Below are positions 1 through 8,575 of a DNA stretch of 64,000 nucleotides, piece by piece. Position 1 is the first letter of the stretch. The number at the start of each line of letters is the position of its first letter. A program made the translations under genes and the position numbers. The stretch comes from Lutispora sp041687175. Lineage in GTDB: Bacteria; Bacillota; Clostridia; Lutisporales; Lutisporaceae. The notes beneath the pieces were generated by a model. It was not told the DNA's origin. It saw only the letters and a list, made by a program, of their open reading frames with translations, and ran no database searches. Where the stretch lies: positions 45,040 through 109,039 of the forward strand of contig NZ_JAWLCK010000001.1 in the NCBI RefSeq assembly GCF_041687175.1. Direction: 5' to 3'.

Positions 1-1130
1 TCGGGCTTCAGCTTTATTTTTATTTCAGAAATACTTTCATCATTAATAACTTCACTGATTTCGAGGATTTGACCGAATAACTCTTCCCTATTAATGAACT
101 CGGTTTTATTAATAGTAGAACTCTTTTGCAAGGATTCCGATGTGTTAGCAACATCGAAGTCTTTTCCATCTATTGCTGAGTATTCAGTTCCCATATTGTT
201 TATTTGATTATTTAAATCATCATATGTATCTACAAATTCTATGTCCTTTAACTTCACCTTTAATCCATTTTGTGTATAGGCATCCTCAATTAAATCAGAT
301 TTATTATTTAGCTTGGTCTCAATATCCTTTATTTCTTCCTCTTTTGCTTCAGTAATGTGACTATTTGCTTCATCTACTTCCAATGCTTTGGCAGTTTTAG
401 CTTGACTATTTTTCATAGCTACATCCAAAATCTTTGTATTGTTCCATTTCTCATTTTTATCAGGCTTTTTTAATTCTTTGTCATTGGCGGGTAATAAGCT
501 GTAATAATCTTGTTCATCTGCTAGAAAAGTTTCATCCAGTTCTAAAGTTTTAATCATTTCAATTGCCTTATCAATCTCTGCTTTCCCTATTAGCTCATTA
601 TTTTGGATGATGGTGGATATTTTTTCTATTAAATCAACCTCTGTTATCTTAACATTATCTAAATGATTGATCTCATTAAAAAGAGTCTCCCTAACCTCTT
701 TTATATCCTGTTGTTCCAAGTTCAACAATCCAGCCATCATAGTCAGAATTGAGTCAGTCAAGCTTTTTACTTCTGTCTCAATGTCTTTTGAATCTATACC
801 CATCTCTGAAGTCTCTTTATCCTTCACTGTAATCTCTCTGCTTGTATCTGTCCCATATACAGGATATCTTTGCTCATTCCCAAGCTTTAGCCCCTTATTT
901 TTTTTGCTATCTTCACCTCTATACGTTGATATATCTACATCATTATAGCTGCTATCATCATTTTGAGATAGTCTTCGTTCTTTAGGCTGCTGTAAATTTT
1001 TTCTATGTTCCAGGGCTTTCTCCATAATTGTTTTGTAGTCAGTGTTATTGATATCTAGATTTGGTTTAAAGCTTATTTTATTATTGATAGGTTTGCTACT
1101 AATTAAGCCTGAAAAATCTATCATGTTCAA
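1..1130 (-). CDS. fliK: Flagellar hook-length control protein FliK, 3' end cut by window edge
   Basis: FliK is the secreted ruler that stops hook growth and switches the flagellar export gate to filament substrates. The frame runs off the left edge, so only about 376 N-terminal residues are visible. They are low-complexity and rich in K, E, N and S, as is usual for FliK. The last visible residues (SEIKIKLKP) look like the opening of the conserved C-terminal Flg_hook domain. The TTG at 1130 is the likely start, because an AGGGGGTGA ribosome site lies about 6 bases upstream; the ATG at 1124 is too far away. It is the last visible gene of the flagellar operon, after fliJ and motE. Identity rests on position plus this short domain start. 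Confidence 0.8.
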   Translation of the reverse strand, partial: MNMIDFSGLISSKPINNKISFKPNLDINNTDYKTIMEKALEHRKNLQQPKERRLSQNDDSSYNDVDISTYRGEDSKKNKGLKLGNEQRYPVYGTDTSREITVKDKETSEMGIDSKDIETEVKSLTDSILTMMAGLLNLEQQDIKEVRETLFNEINHLDNVKITEVDLIEKISTIIQNNELIGKAEIDKAIEMIKTLELDETFLADEQDYYSLLPANDKELKKPDKNEKWNNTKILDVAMKNSQAKTAKALEVDEANSHITEAKEEEIKDIETKLNNKSDLIEDAYTQNGLKVKLKDIEFVDTYDDLNNQINNMGTEYSAIDGKDFDVANTSESLQKSSTINKTEFINREELFGQILEISEVINDESISEIKIKLKP

Positions 1131-1160
1131 CTCTATCACCCCCTTTCACCTTTATTTATG

Positions 1161-1775
1161 TTAATTGATGCCTTCTGGTTCCCCAATTTCTTCTAATATT
1201 TGGGCTGCATGCAATGGATCCATGAGCATCAAAATTGAACTGCTTTTTTCCTTTTTCATATTTCTTATTATTTGCACTACTGTATCCTTGCTTTCCATAT
1301 TTGATAATATTTGCACTGCCTTTGATGAGTCCATCTTTTCTAGATATTCTACTTGTTCAGCAATACTGCTCAAACTAGTGTTTACTCTTTCAAGTTTTTC
1401 TTCTAATTCGGTCTCCCTTTCCTTCAAATATTCTTCCTTGCTTGCCAGTTCATTCGCTTTCTCTTCCAGTTCTTTTTCTTTTTCGTTTAGCAGCTTTTTT
1501 GCTGTTTCCAAATCATTTTTTTCCTTTTTAATCATATCTAGCTGTATTTCTTCCGGTGTTTTATTTTCAGCAACAGGTTTAATAACATTGCCAATCACAG
1601 GCCAAGTTGACATATAGTTTAATATTGAAGATTTTGCTCCTCCTATATTGAATAATAGTATACCTCCCACGACAATTATTGTTGTTAAAAGTATTATCGT
1701 CAATATTAGGAAGAAATTTTGCAGCTTGATATTCTTTTTTGTAGTTTTTATATTCTTTTTCTCAACCTGCTGCAT
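1161..1775 (-). CDS. motE: MotE-like flagellar protein (YlxF/MgtE N-domain family)
   Basis: About 204 residues. After a basic N-terminus there is one membrane segment (around residues 20-45), a long charged coiled coil (about 75-140, E/K rich), and a C-terminal MgtE-N-like region (DSSKAVQILSNM ... HAAQILEEIGEPEGI). This layout matches MotE/YlxF, which in other bacteria steadies or chaperones the MotA/B stator; stator support here is inferred from the family. A GGAGG site 8 bases upstream favours the ATG at 1775. An earlier in-frame ATG at 1790 overlaps the fliJ stop (TAATG), and its sequence includes that ribosome site. It lies between fliJ and fliK, as ylxF does in Bacillus. Confidence 0.75.
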   Translation of the reverse strand: MQQVEKKNIKTTKKNIKLQNFFLILTIILLTTIIVVGGILLFNIGGAKSSILNYMSTWPVIGNVIKPVAENKTPEEIQLDMIKKEKNDLETAKKLLNEKEKELEEKANELASKEEYLKERETELEEKLERVNTSLSSIAEQVEYLEKMDSSKAVQILSNMESKDTVVQIIRNMKKEKSSSILMLMDPLHAAQILEEIGEPEGIN

Positions 1776-1789
1776 AATGTCACCCTCCA

Positions 1790-2230
1790 TTACTTCCTGC
1801 TTTCCTTATATGATACTATTTCTTCAATATTCTTTTCATATTTGCGCTGCTCACCAGCTTGAAAACTGTTATAATATACTTCATTTAATTTTTCCATTGT
1901 TTTTTTGTTTTGCATAGCTTTTATAAGCTCCTGTCTGCTTTTTTTTACTTCTTCTTCTGCCTTGATAACTGAGTTAGTTTTATGTTTAATTCCTTCTCTA
2001 TAAAATACCTGTTCCTCATAAATATCTCTTAATTCTGCGATTGTAGTTCCATTGCTTGCCTTCTGATACAGTATGTGATTGCTGTTGTTCAATCGGTCAT
2101 ATAACTTGTTAAGATCTTCCTTCTCTCTTTGGTATCTTTTTATGCTTATGCTTAACTTACTCTTCTTTTGATCCTCCATGCTCTTTCTATACTCAAGCAC
2201 CTTTTGAAACTTAAACTTATATGTTGCCAA
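1790..2230 (-). CDS. fliJ: Flagellar export chaperone FliJ
   Basis: A small, almost entirely coiled-coil protein of about 146 residues. The N-terminal KFKFQKVLEYR is the family signature, and the rest is K/E-rich helix. FliJ sits in the centre of the FliI ATPase ring and links it to the export gate FlhA. The exact start is uncertain. A GTG at 2239 abuts the fliI stop (TAGGTG), but the TTG at 2230 is better placed behind AGGTGA and gives the usual N-terminus, so it was chosen. The stop overlaps the first in-frame ATG of motE, suggesting translational coupling. Confidence 0.85.
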   Translation of the reverse strand: MATYKFKFQKVLEYRKSMEDQKKSKLSISIKRYQREKEDLNKLYDRLNNSNHILYQKASNGTTIAELRDIYEEQVFYREGIKHKTNSVIKAEEEVKKSRQELIKAMQNKKTMEKLNEVYYNSFQAGEQRKYEKNIEEIVSYKESRK

Positions 2231-2239
2231 AACAATCAC

Positions 2240-3550
2240 CTAACTCAATATTTTTTCCATAATATGTATAGAATCCTCAAAGCTTACTTTCTCATTTGTA
2301 GGTTGGGTTAGAAATTGATTTATACTATCTATCTTATCTATAGCTAAATCAATTTTTTTATTGCTTCCTTTTTGATAGGCCCCTAAATTTATTAAGTCTT
2401 CCGCATCTTTATATATAGATAATATCTTCTTAATCTCATTTGCTAAATCATGGTGGTGGTTATCTACTATATTGGTCATTAATCTGCTTACACTTGCAAG
2501 AATGTCAATGGAAGGGTAATGATTTCTATTGGCCAAAAGTCTAGATAAAACAATGTGTCCATCTAGAATTCCGCGAACTGCATCTGTTATTGGTTCATTC
2601 ATATCATCACCATCAACAAGCACAGTATAAAAAGCTGTAATAGAACCTTTATCAGATGTGCCTGTTCTCTCAAGAAGCTTTGGCAGCACTGAAAATACTG
2701 ATGGTGTAAATCCTCTTGATACAGGAGGTTCACCAATAGAAAGTCCTATTTCCCTTTGAGCCATAGCAAACCTGGTAAGGGAGTCCATCATGAGCAAAAC
2801 ATCCTTACCCTGATCTCTAAAATATTCTGCTATGGTTGTAGCAACATAGGCTGATTTTAATCTAATTAAAGGAGGTTGATCTGAAGTGGCTACAACAACT
2901 ACAGATCTTCTTAAGCCCTCCTCTTGTAAATCATTTTTTATAAACTCATTAACCTCTCTTCCTCTTTCACCGATTAAGCATATTACATTGATGTCAGCAG
3001 TTGTATTCCTTGCAATCATGCCAAGCAATGTGCTTTTACCCACACCACTTCCAGCAAAAATACCTATTCTTTGTCCTCTTCCAATGGTCAATAATCCATC
3101 AATAGCTTTGATACCTATAGGAAGGGGTGTATTGATAATGCTCCTACAAAGCGGATCTGGAGGTTCATTGTATATTGAATACAATGAGCTGTCTTCAATA
3201 GCTCCTTTGCCATCCATAGGCTGCCCTAATCCATCAATAATCCTGCCCAATAGACTATTGCTGACAGGAACATGCATACTTTTGCCAGTTGCTACAACTT
3301 GACTTCCAGGACCTATTCCATCTAAAGATCCTAAGGGCATTAAACTGACAATGTTTCCTCTAAATCCTACCACTTCCGCCAAAACAGTTTTATTATCTTT
3401 TACATTTACAATAGTACACAATTCATTTAAATTGACAGCAGGACCTACAGATTCTATAGTAAGTCCTATTACTTGAGATACTCTTCCGCTGTATCTAATA
3501 AAATCTTTAGTGTTTATTAGTTTCTTATATTTGGATAAGTCAAGACTCAT
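2240..3550 (-). CDS. fliI: Flagellum-specific ATPase FliI
   Basis: ATPase of the flagellar type III export apparatus, related to the F1 beta subunit. About 436 residues, the normal length. Visible motifs are the P-loop GSGVGKST (around 167-174), the Walker B segment VLLMMDSLTRFAMAQRE, and the GEPPVSRGFTPSVF catalytic/ring region. The C-terminus is a helical domain. FliI works with FliH (upstream gene) and FliJ (downstream gene). An in-frame GTG at 3562 lies inside the end of fliH; the ATG at 3550 (MSLDLSKY) was preferred because it gives a family-like N-terminus. Function is certain, the exact start less so. Confidence 0.95.
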   Translation of the reverse strand: MSLDLSKYKKLINTKDFIRYSGRVSQVIGLTIESVGPAVNLNELCTIVNVKDNKTVLAEVVGFRGNIVSLMPLGSLDGIGPGSQVVATGKSMHVPVSNSLLGRIIDGLGQPMDGKGAIEDSSLYSIYNEPPDPLCRSIINTPLPIGIKAIDGLLTIGRGQRIGIFAGSGVGKSTLLGMIARNTTADINVICLIGERGREVNEFIKNDLQEEGLRRSVVVVATSDQPPLIRLKSAYVATTIAEYFRDQGKDVLLMMDSLTRFAMAQREIGLSIGEPPVSRGFTPSVFSVLPKLLERTGTSDKGSITAFYTVLVDGDDMNEPITDAVRGILDGHIVLSRLLANRNHYPSIDILASVSRLMTNIVDNHHHDLANEIKKILSIYKDAEDLINLGAYQKGSNKKIDLAIDKIDSINQFLTQPTNEKVSFEDSIHIMEKILS

Positions 3551-3555
3551 CAAAA

Positions 3556-4302
3556 CTACCACTCATTCCTCAATGCAAAATAAAAAGCTTTTTGTAATTG
3601 CTCAAGCTGAAGTTCAATGCTTGAGTTGACTTCTCCTGATGGTGTGTCTACAATACAATCACCTTTTTTTAAAAACTTGTCTTCGATTATTTCCAACTCT
3701 GATATTCCTTCAACCAATGATTCAATAATATGCTTCTTAACGAGCACATTAGGATAATCTTCACTGCTAACTTTTATAGCCACTTTATCCCTATATGTAC
3801 ATTTTTCAAGTGCTATCTTTATTTGTGAGATAATTATATCCTTGTTTTGCTGAATCTCATTTCCTATTATCTTTTTTACCGAATTCAAAATGAGTTCGAC
3901 TATTTCTTCTTCAGCTTCCCTATATATGCTCTCTTTTCTATCATCTAGAGATTTTTTAATGCTCTGAGCTTCTTTTATAATATCTTTGGTTTTTGCCTTC
4001 GCTTCTTCATATCCCTTGTTAAAACCCTTTTTGTATGCTTCCTCCAATTCTTTTTTCTTAAGTTCTTCCATTTCATCATATTTCTCTTTAATAATTCTAT
4101 TTGCTTCCTCATTAGCTTCTTTTAATATACTAGCATACATCTCACGGGCTTCTTTGATGATTCTGTCATACTCACTGGAATCATTCTTGTCATCTATACT
4201 CTCATCATTCTTAACTATATCTAGTTTTATGTTTTCTACCTTGTTTATCAGTGGCTTAGGCATACCAATACTTACTTTTTGAGATTTATATACTTTATAC
4301 AA
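3556..4302 (-). CDS. fliH: Flagellar assembly protein FliH
   Basis: About 248 residues. The first 50 are variable, then comes a long charged coiled coil (about 50-135) containing a KKGFNKGYEEAKAKT glycine-repeat-like stretch. A C-terminal globular domain follows, resembling the F-type ATPase delta subunit. FliH dimers hold FliI ATPase in check and tether it to the C-ring. The gene starts with TTG inside the last codons of fliG and its 3' end overlaps the fliI frame, so the three genes appear translationally coupled. The ribosome site for the TTG is weak, which is consistent with coupling from fliG. Confidence 0.88.
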   Translation of the reverse strand: MYKVYKSQKVSIGMPKPLINKVENIKLDIVKNDESIDDKNDSSEYDRIIKEAREMYASILKEANEEANRIIKEKYDEMEELKKKELEEAYKKGFNKGYEEAKAKTKDIIKEAQSIKKSLDDRKESIYREAEEEIVELILNSVKKIIGNEIQQNKDIIISQIKIALEKCTYRDKVAIKVSSEDYPNVLVKKHIIESLVEGISELEIIEDKFLKKGDCIVDTPSGEVNSSIELQLEQLQKAFYFALRNEW

Positions 4303-5311
4303 TTATCTCATCGCCTCCACCTCTAGATATTACAATTTCTCCTGCATCCTCAAGCTTTCTAATAACATTTACAATTTTCTGCTGTGCCTCTTCTACATCT
4401 CTTAATCTAACAGGTCCCATAAACTCCATGTCTTCCTTTATCATTTCAGCTAATCGTTTTGACATGTTAGAGAATACTGCTTTAGATACTTCTTCACTTG
4501 AACTCTTTAATGCAAGTGCCCAATCTCCGTTTTCAACTTCCCTGATAACCCTTTGAATAGATCGATTATCAAGGGTGATAATATCTTCAAATACAAACAT
4601 TCTCTTCTTGATCTCTTCTGCCAGTTCAATATCCTGTAGTTCAAGAGTTTCCATAATATTCTTTTCTGTACCTCTATCTACAGTATTCAATATATCAACT
4701 ACTGCCTGAATACCACCTGTAGATGTATAATCTTGGCTGATCATTGAAGATAACTTTTTCTCTAATACTCTTTCTATTTCTTTTATTACTTCAGGTGATG
4801 TCCTGTCCATCATTGCTATCCTTCTTGTTACATCAGACTGCTTGTCCGGAGAAAGTGCAGACAATATTGCCGAAGCTTGCTGAGGTTTTAGATATGAAAG
4901 AATAAGTGCAATGGTTTGGGGATGCTCGCCTTGTATAAAGTTCAAAAGCTGGGAAGGATCTGCTTTTCTTACAAAGTCAAAGGGTCTTACCTGCAGAGAA
5001 GCCGTCAGTTTATTTATCACCTCTAAAGCCTTTTGATTTCCAAGAGCTCTTTCTAAAATTTCTTTAGCATAGGATATACCACCTTCTGATATATACTCCT
5101 GGGCTAAGCATATCTGATAGAATTCATTAAGAACTTCTTCTTTATCATCAGGAGCAACAGTCCTCATATTTGCAATTTCCAGAGTTAGCTGCTCAATATC
5201 TTCTTCTTTTAAATGCTTAAACACTTGAGCAGATTTCTCAGGACCAATTGCTATGAGCAAAATAGCCGCTTTCTGTAACCCACTGAATTGACCCTTGCCT
5301 GTCCTGCTCAT
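4295..5311 (-). CDS. fliG: Flagellar motor switch protein FliG
   Basis: C-ring protein that transmits torque from the stator and binds the FliF ring; 338 residues, the usual length. The N-terminal domain (GLQKAAILLIAIGPEKSAQVFKHL) binds FliF. The middle domain carries the EHPQTIALIL motif (around 127-136), which is the FliM-binding surface. The C-terminal domain contains the charged helix region (REVENGDWALALK, SKRLAEMIKEDMEFMGPV) that contacts MotA. The ATG has a GGGAG site at good spacing. It follows fliF by 14 bases, and its stop overlaps fliH. Confidence 0.97.
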   Translation of the reverse strand: MSRTGKGQFSGLQKAAILLIAIGPEKSAQVFKHLKEEDIEQLTLEIANMRTVAPDDKEEVLNEFYQICLAQEYISEGGISYAKEILERALGNQKALEVINKLTASLQVRPFDFVRKADPSQLLNFIQGEHPQTIALILSYLKPQQASAILSALSPDKQSDVTRRIAMMDRTSPEVIKEIERVLEKKLSSMISQDYTSTGGIQAVVDILNTVDRGTEKNIMETLELQDIELAEEIKKRMFVFEDIITLDNRSIQRVIREVENGDWALALKSSSEEVSKAVFSNMSKRLAEMIKEDMEFMGPVRLRDVEEAQQKIVNVIRKLEDAGEIVISRGGGDEIIV

Positions 5312-5325
5312 ACCATCACTCCCTC

Positions 5326-7017
5326 TTATTCCTCATTCAACCAAGTTTTTAGCAACTGCGCTACTTGCTCCGGCTTCTGGGAAACAAACTTCTCGACCTT
5401 TTTCTTTACTTCATTTCTGTCCTCTAAGTCAATATCACTTAATTCTGAAGCCTCTTCTATTTTACTTAAAGCAATTCCAATATCATCTTCGACTTCTTCT
5501 TTCTTGCTTCTTTTCATCAGAACTATCATAGCTCCCCCAAACACCAATATGGCAGCTATGGCAGCACCTAGCATTAATAACATTTGATTCCTTTTTTGCT
5601 CAGCCTCTTTGGCTATTGCATTCTCCACCTGATCCTTTAATGTGGTATCAAAATCCATAGCCATAACATGAATATTTTCTGTTATATTTATATTTGATTC
5701 ATCTGCTTTATTTACAACTAAACCTTCAACAGCTTTTATTGCTAGAGCTTTTATATTTTCTTTTTCTTCATCGTCAATAGTTAAAGTAGGATCATATAAA
5801 TCGTCATTTGGATTATTTAACATTTTTTCAATATCTATTAAAGACATTTTTTTAAACTTTTCATCAGACAACTTCAATCTAAGTGCTTTTCTCTCTATTT
5901 TGGCATTATTATCAATTAATATAGATAATGACAAATTCTCAATATATCCTTTTTCCTTAACAATTTGGTTGTGAATCTCGTTTATCTCATAATTTACTAT
6001 TCTGCTGGATTCACTATAAGTTGATTCTGATTCGTCTATTTGTTCATATGTTGGAATTTCAATATTGCTATCAGTCCCTGGTACACCGCCAGTGCCAGTA
6101 TTAGTCGATTCCTTATTGGTTTCTTCCATGCTTCTTATAAGTCCAGCATTATCATCACTATTATCTGGTGCTTCAAACTTTTTTTCAGTTTTTACTTCTT
6201 CACTAAAATTGAGCTTCACAGTGGCCATAACATTAACATTACCAACCCCATAGACTGATTCTAAAAACTTTTTAATGCTGTTTTGTATATTTATCCTAGT
6301 AGCTTCTTGTATCTCCATCTGCGTATTAACCTTAGCATTGAAAGCCATCCCTTCCGTCTTTAAGGATCGACCGGTCTCATCAATTATAGATATGTTTTCT
6401 TCTTTTAATCCTTTCACGCTTTTAGATATGTACTGAGCAATTCCATCAACTTGGGCTTGATCCAGACCAGGATATCCGGCTTTAGTCTTAACAATCACAC
6501 TGGCGCTGGATTCCTGTTTATTGCTCTCCAAAACAAATACATTGTCATCTGGAATAAATAAGTTTACCTGTGCCCATTCAACACCATCCAAAGATTTTAT
6601 TCCATTGGCTATGATGTTTTGCATGTATATTAATTCTCTCATCCTTTTATCTTGGGATGTATCATTAAAAGAAGATTTAAGCATTTCAGGAAACACGATG
6701 TCGTTCTGAGGTAGACCTTCCATCGCAAGGTTTATCCTTGCTTCATCCACTTTTTCCTTGGGCACTAGTATAGTAGTTCCATCAACTTTAACAGGGATTC
6801 TCATTTCCTCTAGCTTGTTCCTTATTTCACCTGCATCCTTAGCATCAAGATTTGGATACAAAACCTGATACCTTGGCATAGATGAAAATACGCCTATGCT
6901 AGCTATAAGCAATATTGATATTATAGATATAATTGCAATTCTTATTTTTTGTCCTTTATCAAGTCCCTGCCAAAACTCATTCAGGTTATCCCTCATTTTC
7001 TTGATTGCCTCACCCAT
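5326..7017 (-). CDS. fliF: Flagellar MS-ring protein FliF
   Basis: 563 residues forming the membrane ring on which the flagellum is built. There are two membrane segments, about 25-45 (IRIAIISIISILLIASIGVF) and about 478-500 (MLLMLGAAIAAILVFGGAM). Between them are the ring-building domains, including YQVLYPNLDAKDAGEI near the start. A disordered acidic/Ser-Thr-rich insert lies around 290-330. The C-terminal tail ends KFVSQKPEQVAQLLKTWLNEE, the FliG-binding motif, directly followed in the operon by fliG. The start ATG is preceded by GAGAGGTGA. Confidence 0.97.
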   Translation of the reverse strand: MGEAIKKMRDNLNEFWQGLDKGQKIRIAIISIISILLIASIGVFSSMPRYQVLYPNLDAKDAGEIRNKLEEMRIPVKVDGTTILVPKEKVDEARINLAMEGLPQNDIVFPEMLKSSFNDTSQDKRMRELIYMQNIIANGIKSLDGVEWAQVNLFIPDDNVFVLESNKQESSASVIVKTKAGYPGLDQAQVDGIAQYISKSVKGLKEENISIIDETGRSLKTEGMAFNAKVNTQMEIQEATRINIQNSIKKFLESVYGVGNVNVMATVKLNFSEEVKTEKKFEAPDNSDDNAGLIRSMEETNKESTNTGTGGVPGTDSNIEIPTYEQIDESESTYSESSRIVNYEINEIHNQIVKEKGYIENLSLSILIDNNAKIERKALRLKLSDEKFKKMSLIDIEKMLNNPNDDLYDPTLTIDDEEKENIKALAIKAVEGLVVNKADESNINITENIHVMAMDFDTTLKDQVENAIAKEAEQKRNQMLLMLGAAIAAILVFGGAMIVLMKRSKKEEVEDDIGIALSKIEEASELSDIDLEDRNEVKKKVEKFVSQKPEQVAQLLKTWLNEE

Positions 7018-7036
7018 TTAATCAATCACCTCTCAA

Positions 7037-7330
7037 TTAAATGGACATGCGCATAATCTCGTTATATGCATCTAAAATCTTGTTTCTTACTTGTAATGTA
7101 AACTGAAGTGCTAATTCTGCTTTTTGTGATGCTATGACAACCTGATGAACATTATCTATATTTCCAGCTACTAATTGATTATTTAAATTCTGGGACTCTA
7201 ATTGTAATTGATTAACTTTTTGAATACTATCTTTCAACATCTCACTGAAAGACAAATTATTTTTATTATCACTACTGCCTAATGTATCAAGAAGCTTTAA
7301 ATTATTCGTATTAATAAAATCTATTCTCAA
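7037..7330 (-). CDS. fliE: Flagellar hook-basal body protein FliE
   Basis: 97-residue junction protein between the MS ring and the proximal rod, exported early by the type III system. Recognised by the C-terminal pattern VIASQKAELALQFTLQVRNKILDAYNEIMRMSI and by position between flgC and fliF. It starts with TTG at 7330, preceded by GGGAGG at normal spacing; no ATG is better placed. Short helical protein without signal peptide or membrane segment, as expected. Confidence 0.95.
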   Translation of the reverse strand: MRIDFINTNNLKLLDTLGSSDNKNNLSFSEMLKDSIQKVNQLQLESQNLNNQLVAGNIDNVHQVVIASQKAELALQFTLQVRNKILDAYNEIMRMSI

Positions 7331-7345
7331 AGTTCTATCCTCCCG

Positions 7346-7789
7346 CTATATTCTACCTATTTCAAGAGCTTTCATGACCATGCTCTTTGTAGAATTTATT
7401 GAAGTGACATTAGCTTCATATGCTCTTGTGGCTGAAATCATATTAACCATTTCTACCATAATATCTACATTAGGCATCTTTACATATCCATTTTCATCTG
7501 CATCTGGATGGCCAGGACTGTATACTAATTTAAATTCAGATTTATCTTCAATAATTCCACTTACCTTAACACCTGACTTTATTACATTTCCTTGAGCAAT
7601 TGATAAATAACTGCTAAAAGGCTTTTCTATATCCGCTTCTTTGAATATGACCATTTTTCTTCTATAAGGTAACCCATTAGATGTTCTGGTAGTATTTGCA
7701 TTAGCGATATTTTGTGATATAATATCCATTCTAAGTCTTTCGGCTGTCAATCCTGAAGCACTAATATTTATTGAATCAAATAAACCCAA
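7346..7789 (-). CDS. flgC: Flagellar basal-body rod protein FlgC
   Basis: 147-residue proximal rod component. The N-terminus (INISASGLTAERLRMDIISQNIANANT) is the rod/hook family signature, and the C-terminus (VNMISATRAYEANVTSINSTKSM) is the matching helix that packs against it. The start is TTG at 7789, with the ribosome site GGGAGGTAGGG formed by the last codons and stop of flgB, so translation is likely coupled. Normal FlgC length. Confidence 0.96.
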   Translation of the reverse strand: MGLFDSINISASGLTAERLRMDIISQNIANANTTRTSNGLPYRRKMVIFKEADIEKPFSSYLSIAQGNVIKSGVKVSGIIEDKSEFKLVYSPGHPDADENGYVKMPNVDIMVEMVNMISATRAYEANVTSINSTKSMVMKALEIGRI

Positions 7790-7795
7790 AATACC

Positions 7796-8203
7796 CTACC
7801 TCCCTTCATTAATTGCCTGTTTAATCAAGCCAAGCTCTTTGGATAACTGATTTGATAATATATTGTATTGTAATGAATTCTTGGCCAATTCTGCGTTTTC
7901 TTCATCAATATCTACATTATTACCGTCTCTTCTCATAGAAGTGCTTAAATCTCTTCTGACTATTATTTCATTTGATAAAAGCCTATCTTTACCAATAGGC
8001 AGAAATTTAGGATTTTTATGTATAGATGCAATATGGAACTGGCTTTTCTTTTCATTAAGTGATGCTTCAAAATATACTTTAAACTTCTTATACCCAGGAG
8101 TCTCTGCATTTGCTATATTATTTGATATTACTTCGTTCTTAACCCAGCATGCATCCAAAGCTCTTTCTAACAAACCAGTTTGTCGGTTAATTTTATCTAT
8201 CAT
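7796..8203 (-). CDS. flgB: Flagellar basal-body rod protein FlgB
   Basis: 135-residue proximal rod protein and first gene of the visible flagellar operon. The signature VKNEVISNNIANAETPGYKKFKVYFEASL lies near residues 20-48, and the C-terminal helix (NSLQYNILSNQLSKELGLIKQAI) is also present. The ATG is preceded by AAGGGGATGG. Upstream is a 372-base gene-free stretch that holds the codY terminator and a candidate promoter. The flgB-flgC-fliE-F-G-H-I-J-motE-fliK order is that of the Bacillus fla/che operon. Confidence 0.96.
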   Translation of the reverse strand: MIDKINRQTGLLERALDACWVKNEVISNNIANAETPGYKKFKVYFEASLNEKKSQFHIASIHKNPKFLPIGKDRLLSNEIIVRRDLSTSMRRDGNNVDIDEENAELAKNSLQYNILSNQLSKELGLIKQAINEGR

Positions 8204-8365
8204 TGAACCATCCCCTTATATTTCCTAAATATTTTTACTTCGACACAAATTATGGTTTTCCTTTAAGTAAACAGAATATAATAGTATAATTTTCGATATA
8301 ATTAATAATATAATGATAAAATACATTATTATACGATAAATTTCAACTTATATTCTATTATAAAT

Positions 8366-8394
8366 ATTTTATTTTATCGAGTAAATGGTCGCAA
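8366..8394 (-). promoter_or_regulatory. Candidate SigA promoter for the flagellar operon
   Basis: On the minus strand TTGCGA is followed after 17 bases by TAAAAT (-35 at 8389-8394, -10 at 8366-8371). Transcription would start near 8358, leaving an approximately 155-base leader before flgB. The region is very AT-rich, so chance matches are common and support is only moderate. Confidence 0.35.
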
Positions 8395-8431
8395 AGTTCT
8401 ATTTATTTTACAAAATAATGCAAATAATACA

Positions 8432-8466
8432 TTTTCCAATAAGCTTTATTGGCATTTTTTGGAAAA
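8432..8466. repeat. Nested inverted repeat upstream of the flagellar operon
   Basis: An inner 7-bp palindrome CCAATAA-GCT-TTATTGG (8436-8452) sits next to a second possible pairing of TTTTCCAA (8432-8439) with TTGGAAAA (8459-8466). It lies after the codY terminator and upstream of the candidate flgB promoter. It could be a regulator-binding site or an RNA structure; the sequence alone does not decide. Confidence 0.45.
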
Positions 8467-8530
8467 AATAAAAGAATATTATTTAATCAGATGGTGTTTG
8501 CAATAAAATATGAGAGTATTTTATACAATA

Positions 8531-8565
8531 AAAAAGTAAGATAGATTTGCTCTATCTTACTTTTT
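8531..8565 (-). terminator. Rho-independent terminator after codY
   Basis: Perfect 15-bp stem (8531-8545 with 8551-8565) and a 5-base loop. On the minus strand the 3' arm ends in a run of six T. It begins 11 bases after the codY stop and would separate the hslV-hslU-codY unit from the flagellar operon. Confidence 0.9.
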
Positions 8566-8575
8566 TATAAATGCT

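Larger units (their letters stand above)
8204..8575. other. AT-rich gene-free stretch between codY and flgB
   Basis: 372 bases with no convincing reading frame on either strand. From the codY side it holds a perfect 15-bp terminator hairpin, then a nested inverted repeat (8432-8466), then a candidate SigA promoter (8366-8394), and then a leader of about 150 bases before flgB. I searched by eye for a SigD-type element (TAAA plus GCCGATAT) and for a CodY box (AATTTTCWGAAAATT with three or fewer mismatches) and found neither. Confidence 0.6.

Noticed and set aside
173..948. Plus-strand frames of 60 and 93 codons opposite the left-edge gene
   Set aside because: The minus strand has a continuous frame running to the edge with FliK-like content and a good ribosome site.
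1165..1617. Open frame of 150 codons on the plus strand
   Set aside because: Antisense to the coiled-coil part of motE; the Ser/Phe runs are the mirror of E/K codons.
8281..8340. CodY box before flgB (GAAAATT near a dyad)
   Set aside because: Five or more mismatches to the fifteen-base consensus; a one-base deletion would be needed to align.
8358..8400. SigD (flagellar sigma) promoter before flgB
   Set aside because: CTCGATAA resembles the -10 only partly, and the nearest TAAA is 20 bases away instead of about 15.
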